Shown one piece after another: positions 1-6,367 of a stretch of DNA of 28,481 nucleotides. Both the position numbers and the translations under genes were made by a program. Position 1 is the first letter of the stretch, and every line of letters begins with the position of its first letter. The notes under the pieces were generated by a model. The model did no database searches and was not told where the DNA came from. It saw only the letters and a list, made by a program, of their open reading frames with translations. Origin of the DNA: Paracrocinitomix sp040880585 (GTDB lineage Bacteria; Bacteroidota; Bacteroidia; Flavobacteriales_D; Crocinitomicaceae); contig JBBDID010000027.1 in NCBI GenBank assembly GCA_040880585.1, positions 1-28,481 of the forward strand, in the 5' to 3' direction.

Positions 1-54
1 ACATATTTAACTGAATAATAACTTGTTAAATGGTTTTTAAGGATCGACTAAGTA
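1..54 (+). repeat. Left copy of terminal inverted repeat
   Basis: Bases 1-54 equal the reverse complement of 28424-28477 at 52 of 54 positions. The mismatches are at 32 and 52, and similarity stops at 55. An internal dyad, TTTAAC at 6-11 and GTTAAA at 25-30, is preserved in both copies. The copy lies 5 bases beyond the stop codon (59-61, minus strand) of the restored GAPDH-like frame. No coding capacity is visible. The match is seen directly; its role is unknown. Confidence 0.9.
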
Positions 55-58
55 AGTT

Positions 59-220
59 TTACCACACTTTTTGACACAAATCACTACAGACCCCGTCAAT
101 TACCTCTTGGGTTTTGGGATGATTTGTTTGCAATAAAAAAGCATGAAGGGTAGAAATGATCGTATTTCCTTCTTGAGGGATAAAAGCCCATCCTTTAACT
201 GTCTTTTCAGTAAATAGTAA
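59..220 (-). pseudogene. Out-of-frame C-terminal continuation of the GAPDH-like gene
   Basis: Read from base 220 downwards on the minus strand, the alternative frame gives about 53 residues ending at the TAA at 59-61. They include TEKTVKGWAFIPQEGNTI and STLHAFLLQTNHP and end in CQKVW. This is protein-like and fits the end of the GAPDH family. Joined to residues 1-284 of the main frame it gives about 337 residues, the usual length of type II GAPDH. One added base near 217-222 would restore the frame. It could be a genuine mutation or a base-calling/assembly error. Confidence 0.75.
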
Positions 221-1071
221 TTACCTGTCAAAACAATGGCATGCGAATAGATTCGCCCGTTAAAACCATACCGTCTCCCCATTTCAAAAATAATATTGGA
301 ATCAAATTTTTTACTGCTGGCTATGTATGGATTCTCATTGATTTGTTTTTGAATGACTTCCCGGTTCAATTTTTTGAGGGAGATTGCAAAGCGCAGTCCG
401 TGCATCAATTGACTGGGTGTAGTAATATCTGAAGAAGTGATTTCCAAATCCCGTCCGATTGTCTGAAATAAATCAATTACATCCACAGCATGGTGTGTTC
501 CTGCTGATGAATCCAGATGACGAGCCACTACATTTGCACTCACCAGTCGCCGGTGGTTTCCAATATCTTCAGATCGCCTCACAACAACCATATCTGCTTT
601 TTCAAGATTTGCAAGGTCATTTCCGGCCAGTGTTTTTATCAATGCGGCAGAACCATGTGTATTGCAAGAAACGATATGAACAAACTTTTCTCCTTCTATG
701 ATTTCATTATTCACCCCGGACATAAAAGAGGTGCCAAACCCTTTTTCACTACCTTGTGCCGAACAACCCACAAGCTCCGTCAATCGGTTATACCTTTCCT
801 TATTTTGCAATCCGACACCATTTTCAGTGGTTTCAAAAATATAATTCACTTTTTTCAACACCTGCTCCAGTTGCTCCAAACCATCTCCGGGAGTAGATGT
901 GCAGATTTTCACCCCTTTTTGTTGTAACAACTGAATTTCCTGATTTTCCCATTCTTGAATGTGACGTTTATGTCCGTAAATCTCTGTTACTTTCAATTCA
1001 TTTTGATAGTTCACCAAGAGGTTGAGCAGGGTTGTGCCGATATTTCCAATTCCATTGACTAAAACGATCAT
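100..1071 (-). CDS. Type II (archaeal-type) glyceraldehyde-3-phosphate dehydrogenase-like protein, C-terminus frameshifted
   Basis: This is probably an NAD(P)-dependent aldehyde dehydrogenase of the GAPDH fold, closest in pattern to archaeal type II GAPDH. Visible signs are an N-terminal nucleotide-binding loop VNGIGNIG (residues 5-12), the catalytic-cysteine motif SCNTHG with Cys136 at 136, VVVRRSED (163-169), a THH motif (192-194) and PSQLMHG (219-225). The ATG overlaps the TGA of the upstream sugar transferase (ATGA, 1068-1071), so the two are probably translated together. The open frame has 323 codons, but its last 39 residues are basic and unlike the family. Another frame starting near base 220 gives a much more GAPDH-like ending (separate entry). 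The pairing with a glycan gene suggests a substrate other than the glycolytic one; this is inference. It may be a pseudogene, or the shift may be a sequencing error. Confidence 0.72.
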   Translation of the reverse strand: MIVLVNGIGNIGTTLLNLLVNYQNELKVTEIYGHKRHIQEWENQEIQLLQQKGVKICTSTPGDGLEQLEQVLKKVNYIFETTENGVGLQNKERYNRLTELVGCSAQGSEKGFGTSFMSGVNNEIIEGEKFVHIVSCNTHGSAALIKTLAGNDLANLEKADMVVVRRSEDIGNHRRLVSANVVARHLDSSAGTHHAVDVIDLFQTIGRDLEITSSDITTPSQLMHGLRFAISLKKLNREVIQKQINENPYIASSKKFDSNIIFEMGRRYGFNGRIYSHAIVLTGNYYLLKRQLKDGLLSLKKEIRSFLPFMLFYCKQIIPKPKR

Positions 1072-1604
1072 CTTTTATGCATCCATTTTTTTAGTTGCGT
1101 TTTCCCTACAAAAGGAATCAATACAGAAGCAAGCAGAATTTTTGTATCCAGCTTTACTCCTTGTTTTTCTATATATTGTTTATCCAACCACCAACTCACT
1201 TTCTTATGGCAAACTGGTGAAAGTTGCGCTAATCCCACTATTCCGGGTTTTAAACTCCATCTTTTATTATAATATTCAGTCTCCCAATTTAATCGCTTAA
1301 CATCTGCAGCAGTTAATGGTCGTGGCCCTACAAAACTCATTTGACCCATCATAATATTAAACAATTGCGGAATTTCATCCATTCCGGTTTTTCTAAGAAT
1401 CTTGCCAAAAAATGTGATCTCACCGTTTTTCATGCTTCTGAACTTAATGATAGTAAACATTTTTTTATACCTGCCTAATCTTTCTTGAATAAAAAAGGGA
1501 GAATGCCAATCGATCAAAATAATCAACAGGCTAATCAGCAACAAAATTGGTGAGAGTAACACAATCAAAACAAGAGCAAAAAACAATTCAACTATCAGTT
1601 TCAT
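1068..1604 (-). CDS. Sugar transferase (monotopic phosphoglycosyl transferase, PglC/WcaJ family)
   Basis: The family transfers a phospho-sugar from a nucleotide sugar to undecaprenyl phosphate at the inner membrane, the first step of capsule, O-antigen or glycoprotein glycan assembly. The 178 residues correspond to the catalytic core alone, as in PglC, without the N-terminal membrane domain of WcaJ-type proteins. An N-terminal hydrophobic re-entrant helix spans about 3-30. Conserved motifs are KFRSMKNG (54-61), MDEIPQLFN with the catalytic Asp-Glu pair at 76-77, MSFVGPRP (89-96) and LKPGIVGLAQ (118-127). It overlaps the downstream GAPDH-like gene by four bases. No other glycosyltransferase adjoins it, so this is not a full polysaccharide locus; galE lies about 1.1 kb away on the same strand. 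The family call is firm; the sugar is unknown. Confidence 0.9.
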   Translation of the reverse strand: MKLIVELFFALVLIVLLSPILLLISLLIILIDWHSPFFIQERLGRYKKMFTIIKFRSMKNGEITFFGKILRKTGMDEIPQLFNIMMGQMSFVGPRPLTAADVKRLNWETEYYNKRWSLKPGIVGLAQLSPVCHKKVSWWLDKQYIEKQGVKLDTKILLASVLIPFVGKTQLKKWMHKR

Positions 1605-1672
1605 CCGTTTAAAGATAAATCAAATTCTTATTTCCTCTACAAAGCAGGTTTCTTTAAAACACAAATTATGAA

Positions 1673-1689
1673 TTTGCGATTTTCGCAAA
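1673..1689. promoter_or_regulatory. 17-base perfect dyad between divergent genes
   Basis: TTTGCGATTTTCGCAAA is a 7-base perfect inverted repeat around three bases. It lies in the gap between the sugar transferase (start 1604, minus) and the microprotein (start 1765, plus). It could be an operator for a dimeric regulator. It lacks the U-tract expected of a terminator and no gene ends nearby. Confidence 0.4.
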
Positions 1690-1739
1690 AAACAGTTTTT
1701 ACCGGCGCAATTCAATTCTAAAAACGGCTTCACTCACAG

Positions 1740-1747
1740 TAACTTTA
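1740..1747 (+). promoter_or_regulatory. Possible -7 promoter box for the microprotein
   Basis: TAACTTTA differs at one base from the Bacteroidota -7 consensus TAnnTTTG and ends 17 bases before the ATG at 1765. I see no convincing -33 element at the usual distance, so this is only suggestive. Confidence 0.3.
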
Positions 1748-1764
1748 CATCAAACTTAAAGAAG

Positions 1765-1914
1765 ATGAAAACAGAAATCAACAATAAGAAAATGTTAAAA
1801 CGTGAATTGGAAAATATTCAAAAACTACACCGGGCAGAAAATATCGCCTGGTTATTATTTATTGGAGTAGGAATTACATATATTTTATTAACGATCTTAT
1901 TAGAATCGCGTTAG
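1765..1914 (+). CDS. 49-residue single-pass membrane microprotein
   Basis: An ATG-to-TAG frame of 49 codons. Residues 1-26 are charged and polar (five Lys and two Arg, starting MKTEINNKKMLKRELENIQK) and could form an amphipathic helix. Residues 27-46 are a strongly hydrophobic segment (IAWLLFIGVGITYILLTILL), followed by ESR. This matches the positive-inside rule, with a cytoplasmic N-terminus and one membrane helix. A near-consensus -7 box lies 17 bases upstream and a hairpin 10 bases after the stop. No family is recognised. The organised charge and hydrophobicity, together with the promoter-like box and downstream hairpin, make it more than a chance frame, but expression is not proven. Confidence 0.6.
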   Translation: MKTEINNKKMLKRELENIQKLHRAENIAWLLFIGVGITYILLTILLESR

Positions 1915-1924
1915 ACGAGATCAA

Positions 1925-1941
1925 GTTGGTTCAAAACCAAC
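1925..1941. terminator. Hairpin between convergent genes
   Basis: GTTGGTT, CAA, AACCAAC forms a perfect 7-base-pair stem. It lies 10 bases after the microprotein stop and overlaps the stop codon (1931-1933) of the converging barrel-protein gene. There is no U-tract on either side, so it is at best a weak bidirectional terminator or a 3'-end stabilising stem. Confidence 0.4.
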
Positions 1942-2680
1942 CCACGCTTATTCCGATACCAAATAACTGTAGGCTATTGCTTAATTCGTTATTAAATACC
2001 GGGGCTAAATCATAATAGCCGTAAAGCATGAGGTTATCCACGCCAATGCGTAAGGTGGGGCCGTAATGCAGGCGATTGATATCCGGGAAATTGAATTCTT
2101 TATATTCAGCACCTTCAATTCGCCACTTGTGAAAGTATTCTACCATAAATCCGGCTTTAAAACCGGGATAAAATTTAAATTTTCCCCTTTCTCTTGCAGC
2201 CCTGAAACGCAATTCAAAAGGAACTTCAATAAAATTAAAAACCGTTCGATTGATCCACCTGTCAGGTCCGTCATAAGGGGCTAGCTCTGTATAAAAAGAA
2301 TTGTTATCAGGAGTGGGGATAAAATTCATCTCTCCATCTGTCCGCACACTGAAGTGGCTATACCCAAACCCCACACCAAGCCCTACTCTTCCTTTTTTAT
2401 CAAAAGGCACATCAAACATCAGGTTAATGGCATGTCCCAGCGCATAAAATTTTGTTTTTACCCCATTTTGATCACCAATCCATGAATTCCAAAAAAAATC
2501 AGTGTTAAAGCGGTCAAATTTGTCAGGACGATCAATTGGAGGAGCAGTTAATCCGGTGTAAAGTCTCATAATTCCGGGTTTTCTATCCTTAAAAGATTCC
2601 CAGCGATCTTTCTTTTCTTCCTGTGCAAAAGCAGCAAGAGAAATCGTTAAAAAAATCAATATGGAGCACAACAACTTCAC
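1931..2680 (-). CDS. Outer-membrane beta-barrel protein, function unknown
   Basis: The 249-residue product starts with a signal peptide, LLCSILIFLTISLAAFAQ, cut near residue 19-20. The rest has the alternating aromatic and glycine pattern of a small barrel: VGLGVGFGYSHFSV, FNFIEVPFELRFRAA, FKFYPGFKAGFMVEYFHKW, and a C-terminal strand ending in the aromatic Phe typical of Bam substrates. It resembles the porin-like/PorT-type barrels common in Bacteroidota but no specific family is evident. The start is GTG (2678-2680), overlapping the TGA of galE (2677-2679), so it is probably translated by termination-reinitiation after galE. A hairpin covers its stop codon. The barrel call rests on pattern only. 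Confidence 0.7.
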   Translation of the reverse strand: MKLLCSILIFLTISLAAFAQEEKKDRWESFKDRKPGIMRLYTGLTAPPIDRPDKFDRFNTDFFWNSWIGDQNGVKTKFYALGHAINLMFDVPFDKKGRVGLGVGFGYSHFSVRTDGEMNFIPTPDNNSFYTELAPYDGPDRWINRTVFNFIEVPFELRFRAARERGKFKFYPGFKAGFMVEYFHKWRIEGAEYKEFNFPDINRLHYGPTLRIGVDNLMLYGYYDLAPVFNNELSNSLQLFGIGISVGWF

Positions 2681-3705
2681 GATTTTTCAATATTTTTTTC
2701 CCATTCCCAGGAGTGTTTTAAAGCGTCCTCAATACCGTATTGGCAAGTCCAACCGAGCCATTTATTTGCTTTTGAGGGGTTGGCCCAAATTTGCTCAACA
2801 TCTCCCGGCCGGCGCGGACCTATTTTATAATTTAACTTCAATCCATTCACCTTTTCAAAAGTATGGATAATTTCCAATACAGAAGAACCTTTACCGGTTC
2901 CCAGATTAAAGGCTTCACAGAAACTTTCTTGCTGTTCAAATGACCATTGTAACGCCTTAACATGCGCTTTGGCCAAATCTACTACATGAATATAATCTCT
3001 GATGCAGGTGCCGTCAGCTGTGGAATAATCATCTCCGTTCACCGTTAATTCTTCCCGTACTCCATTTGCTGTTTGTGTAATGTACGGCACCAGATTATTG
3101 GGAATCCCTTGTGGTAATTCTCCAATTTCAGCTGAGGGATGCGCACCAATGGGATTAAAATACCTTAGTAAGGTTGAGCAAAGTTCATGGGGAGACGCAT
3201 AAGCATATTGTATTAATTCTTCACAACAGATTTTTGTAGCACCGTAAGGAGAAGCTGCTTTTTTTATGGCTGTTTTTTCAGTCACTTCCGGATTTTCAGG
3301 TTCTCCATACACAGTACAGGAAGAAGAAAAAACGAGATGTTTGATGTCCTGATACTGCATCAACTGAAGTATTGAACACAATGAGTTGATATTGTTTTGG
3401 TAATAAAGCACCGGTTTCTCAACCGATTCTCCAACGGCTTTGTAAGCGGCAAAATGTATAACCCCGTCTATCTGGTCATATTTTTCAGCCACAGACGCAA
3501 GGCCCTGCTGATCTGTACAATCCACCGAATGACAATCTACTTTATTTCCAATGATAGATTCAATACGGCTGATGATCCAGGGTTTTGAATTGCGAAAATC
3601 ATCTACAATGATGGGATGAAAACCCGCCTTATATAGTTCCACAACCGTATGTGAGCCAATATATCCGGCACCACCGGTTACAAGAATATTTTTCCGCTTA
3701 CTCAT
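2677..3705 (-). CDS. galE: UDP-glucose 4-epimerase
   Basis: Interconverts UDP-glucose and UDP-galactose in the cytoplasm using bound NAD+, for galactose use and for glycan precursors. It is an extended short-chain dehydrogenase. The Rossmann loop GGAGYIGSH is at 11-19, the HFAAYKAVGES motif at 84-94, and the catalytic serine region FSSSCTVYGEP at 126-136. The catalytic YGATK puts Tyr154 and Lys158 at their expected four-residue spacing. FNPIGAHPS (183-191) and the C-terminal ARRPGDVEQ-like stretch GPRRPGDVEQIWANP also fit GalE. The 342-residue length is normal and the ATG is followed directly by the conserved N-terminus. Its stop overlaps the GTG of the barrel gene by three bases. Proximity to the sugar transferase fits glycan precursor supply; a direct link is inference. 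Confidence 0.95.
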   Translation of the reverse strand: MSKRKNILVTGGAGYIGSHTVVELYKAGFHPIIVDDFRNSKPWIISRIESIIGNKVDCHSVDCTDQQGLASVAEKYDQIDGVIHFAAYKAVGESVEKPVLYYQNNINSLCSILQLMQYQDIKHLVFSSSCTVYGEPENPEVTEKTAIKKAASPYGATKICCEELIQYAYASPHELCSTLLRYFNPIGAHPSAEIGELPQGIPNNLVPYITQTANGVREELTVNGDDYSTADGTCIRDYIHVVDLAKAHVKALQWSFEQQESFCEAFNLGTGKGSSVLEIIHTFEKVNGLKLNYKIGPRRPGDVEQIWANPSKANKWLGWTCQYGIEDALKHSWEWEKNIEKS

Positions 3706-3750
3706 TCAAAAAAATAAGAATTGTTTTGAAATTTAATTCGTCTTGCTTTT

Positions 3751-4386
3751 TTATTCGCACGTTTTTTTCAAGGTGCTGGAAACGGCTATACTCACATCTG
3801 TCCAAAGCTTGTTCTCATTATCCGGCCCGGTATGTTTTTCTGCACAAACAACGCTGAGAGAATCCATAGCTACCTGCCCGTCAAAATCTCGAATATCAAT
3901 CACGGTGATCATAGTGATCTTTTCACCCTTTACTTTTACTTCACTGTCATATTCCTTACTCACACCATTCATTGTGATAGAAACCCGTGCAGCCGATTTA
4001 TCGATTGAAATGATCTCACCGGTTAAAAGGTCGGTCTTATCCATTTGAGCAAAAAATGATCGGCGAATTTTACCATCTCTTGTAGTGTCCTGCGTATTAA
4101 TAGAACTCACCGGAATTTCAAAAGTGGCATTATTCAACACATCAAATTTATTGTCTGCTTCTTTAGCCACTACCCTAATTTCATCAAAAGTACCATCAAC
4201 TCCCACTTTTTCTGTGAGTTTAAAAGCCGTCCAGGTTAAAGTTGTCGCTGTTTCATCATACGAATACGTACAGTTTTCTGCATCTGTTACTTCTTCTTCT
4301 ACTTCTTCTTCGGTTTCCTCTGCACCACCGCAGGCCAATAAAATAGATAAAAAGGCCAACATGAATATTTTCTTTGTTTTCATCAT
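3751..4386 (-). CDS. YceI-like domain lipoprotein
   Basis: A 211-residue predicted lipoprotein. The signal peptide ends in the lipobox LLAC with Cys19, followed by an acidic linker of mostly Glu (about 22-36). The remainder resembles the YceI lipocalin-like fold, which binds isoprenoids or other amphiphiles in the periplasm. Supporting motifs are TLTWTAFK (48-55), a strand ending VDGTFDEI, and the family hallmark IPVSSINTQDTTRDGKIRRSFF (read as a strand followed by a ten-residue loop with RDG). The end is diverged. Two ATG codons stand together at the start and the first is used here. It lies alone between galE and yihY on the same strand. Its ligand cannot be inferred. Confidence 0.7.
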   Translation of the reverse strand: MMKTKKIFMLAFLSILLACGGAEETEEEVEEEVTDAENCTYSYDETATTLTWTAFKLTEKVGVDGTFDEIRVVAKEADNKFDVLNNATFEIPVSSINTQDTTRDGKIRRSFFAQMDKTDLLTGEIISIDKSAARVSITMNGVSKEYDSEVKVKGEKITMITVIDIRDFDGQVAMDSLSVVCAEKHTGPDNENKLWTDVSIAVSSTLKKTCE

Positions 4387-4456
4387 CTTTAATATTTTAA
4401 ATTAATAAAGCAGGGTAAAGTTACTTAAGTTAATCGGATTTAAAAGTATTAGCTAC

Positions 4457-5431
4457 TCATTCATACCGTTTATCCAGATTTTCAAGACGATCCAATCTCT
4501 TTTTTTGAATGGCTCCATGAATACTTGCATTCAGCTCAAAACCAATTAATAAAGAAAAGGAAATCATGTAAATCCACAAAAGCAACATGATAATGGTTCC
4601 TAACGAACCGTATAAAGCGTTATAATTTGCGTAATAGGCAATGTACAACTCGTAAATGACAGAAATAGCGATTACCAGAATAAAAGCCAGTGTTGCTCCC
4701 GGGGAAAAGAAACTAAAATCCTTTCTATTTTGTGGACCGTAATAATAAAGAAAAGATATCCCGGTATATACTAGAATTCCAAGGAAAAGTATATCCGTAA
4801 GTCCATAAATTTGATCAAAATAACGGGCGATAAAGTCACTGCTTTCTGCCCACATATTGTAGCCTTTTCTAGCCAACACCAAGCAATAGAAAGTAACTAA
4901 AATACCTATAGTAAAAATCAATACAAAGCCAAAAGAAACAAGGCGGGCAGACCACCAATTTCGTTTGGAAAATTTCATTTTGGAACTATTAAATGCCTTA
5001 ATCAGTACTGTAAACCCATTGGAAGCGAAATACAGTGCAAAAATAAACCCTAATGAAATCAAAGAAGAAACCGAAGAATTCTCGTACTCTCTCAAACCAC
5101 TCATGAACTTTTCAAATAATTGATCCGGAATCAGTGATGAGACAACGGGTGCAATATCTTCTTCAAGATGAATTCCCGGGGTATATGCTGATAACACCAC
5201 CAGCACCAAACCAAAAGGAATTAATGCCAAAAAAAAATGAAAAGCTACCGCCCCTGCCCGCATACTAATGTGTCCCTTGCGCAGAGAAAACAAAAAAAAG
5301 AAAATGATCTCCCACAATGAAACACCCTGAAAACCGGGAATTTTAATTTTTCTGGAAAAATGGATAAACGGTCGCACATATCCCACTCTGATTTTGCGAA
5401 CACACCTTTTTATTTTATCTATTATTTCCAT
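4457..5431 (-). CDS. YihY/BrkB family inner-membrane protein (formerly UPF0761)
   Basis: A 324-residue membrane protein with six hydrophobic segments in the YihY/BrkB arrangement. The first follows the diagnostic SMRAGAVAFHFFLALIPFGL; a long extracytoplasmic stretch (about 85-118) then precedes the remaining helices. The later helix pair carries SFFSPGATLAFILVIAISV and the family's YGSLGTIIMLLLWIYMISF, followed by GFELNA. The family was once proposed to be ribonuclease BN, which is not supported; its role (transport or envelope) remains unsettled. A perfect TAnnTTTG box (TATCTTTG, 5446-5439) stands just upstream, leaving a very short leader. It is divergent from the bestrophin-like gene. Confidence 0.88.
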   Translation of the reverse strand: MEIIDKIKRCVRKIRVGYVRPFIHFSRKIKIPGFQGVSLWEIIFFFLFSLRKGHISMRAGAVAFHFFLALIPFGLVLVVLSAYTPGIHLEEDIAPVVSSLIPDQLFEKFMSGLREYENSSVSSLISLGFIFALYFASNGFTVLIKAFNSSKMKFSKRNWWSARLVSFGFVLIFTIGILVTFYCLVLARKGYNMWAESSDFIARYFDQIYGLTDILFLGILVYTGISFLYYYGPQNRKDFSFFSPGATLAFILVIAISVIYELYIAYYANYNALYGSLGTIIMLLLWIYMISFSLLIGFELNASIHGAIQKKRLDRLENLDKRYE

Positions 5432-5438
5432 TACAAGA

Positions 5439-5446
5439 CAAAGATA
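5439..5446 (-). promoter_or_regulatory. -7 promoter box for yihY
   Basis: The minus strand reads TATCTTTG, an exact match to TAnnTTTG. It ends 8 bases before the ATG (5431), implying a leader of only a few bases. No clear -33 TTTG is seen at 19-21 bases. Confidence 0.5.
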
Positions 5447-5468
5447 AAATTGTTTCTATTCTAATTGT

Positions 5469-5476
5469 TACTTTTG
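5469..5476 (+). promoter_or_regulatory. -7 promoter box for the bestrophin-like gene
   Basis: TACTTTTG matches TAnnTTTG exactly and ends 21 bases before the ATG at 5498. A TTG lies 16 bases upstream, slightly close for a -33 element. The box is 22 bases from the oppositely directed yihY box, forming a compact divergent promoter. Confidence 0.55.
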
Positions 5477-5497
5477 TAATCCCCAAAGCAGCTAACT

Positions 5498-6367
5498 ATG
5501 ATAAAATACGATCCCAAGATTTGGTTCAGACATATTTTCAAAATCACCAAAGGTGATACACTTCTTCTTTTGTGGAAAGAGATAATATTACTCTCCGCCT
5601 TTACGGCCTTAATTGCCTGGTGGGAGATGGAGTATTATCCAGACAACAAGAGTTTTGAATCCCTGATCAGTGTGTATTCTTTGATCGGTTTTGTATTGTC
5701 TCTACTCTTGGTTTTTAGAACCAACACCGCCTATGACCGCTGGTGGGAAGGGCGTAAAAAATGGGGAGAACTGGTCAATAACACCCGTAATTTTGCGATA
5801 AAAATAGCGTCCATGACTACCAATAAAGAGATCGATATTTTCTTTGCGCGGATGATTCCCAACTATGCATTTGCCATGAAAGAACATCTGCGGGATGGAG
5901 TAAATCTGGATGAGTTGGAACTTACCGAAGAAGAGATAAAACTTTTGCAAAACACCTCACATAAACCTAGTTTAATCGCTAAGTGGATGTATGCCAAACT
6001 GGATGAGATGAAACAAAATGATGAATTGACCCAGGAGGAATTTTTATCTATGGATACCAATCTAAAAACCTTTTCTGATATTATAGGGGCTTGTGAGCGG
6101 ATCAAAAACACACCTCTTCCCTATTCTTACAGTAATTTTATGAAAAAATTCATTTTTTTGTATGTTGTCACCATGCCTCTTGCTTTTGTCAACGCATTTG
6201 GCTATTACTCTGTTTTAATTGCAGTATTCGTTTTTTATATATTGGTAAGCTTGGAGATTCTGGCAGAAGAAATTGAAGACCCCTTTGGGAATGACCCCAA
6301 CGATTTAGACACAGATGAATTGAGCCATAAAATCAGAAATAATGTAAAAGAATTACTCAAGGACTAA
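5498..6367 (+). CDS. Bestrophin-like anion channel family protein (UPF0187)
   Basis: A 289-residue protein of the bacterial bestrophin family, which form pentameric inner-membrane ion channels. The conserved opening is present: YDPKIWFRHIFK, then a first membrane pair (about 21-72), with the signature VFRTNTAYDRWWEGRKKWGE (72-91). A second hydrophobic pair lies at about 213-253 (FIFLYVVTMPLAFVNAFGYY, then VFYILVSLEILAEEIEDPFG). EEIEDPFGNDPNDL near the C-terminus is the conserved family ending. Ion selectivity cannot be read: family members include anion and cation channels. The 3' end overlaps the converging MORN-repeat gene by 11 bases. Confidence 0.9.
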   Translation: MIKYDPKIWFRHIFKITKGDTLLLLWKEIILLSAFTALIAWWEMEYYPDNKSFESLISVYSLIGFVLSLLLVFRTNTAYDRWWEGRKKWGELVNNTRNFAIKIASMTTNKEIDIFFARMIPNYAFAMKEHLRDGVNLDELELTEEEIKLLQNTSHKPSLIAKWMYAKLDEMKQNDELTQEEFLSMDTNLKTFSDIIGACERIKNTPLPYSYSNFMKKFIFLYVVTMPLAFVNAFGYYSVLIAVFVFYILVSLEILAEEIEDPFGNDPNDLDTDELSHKIRNNVKELLKD

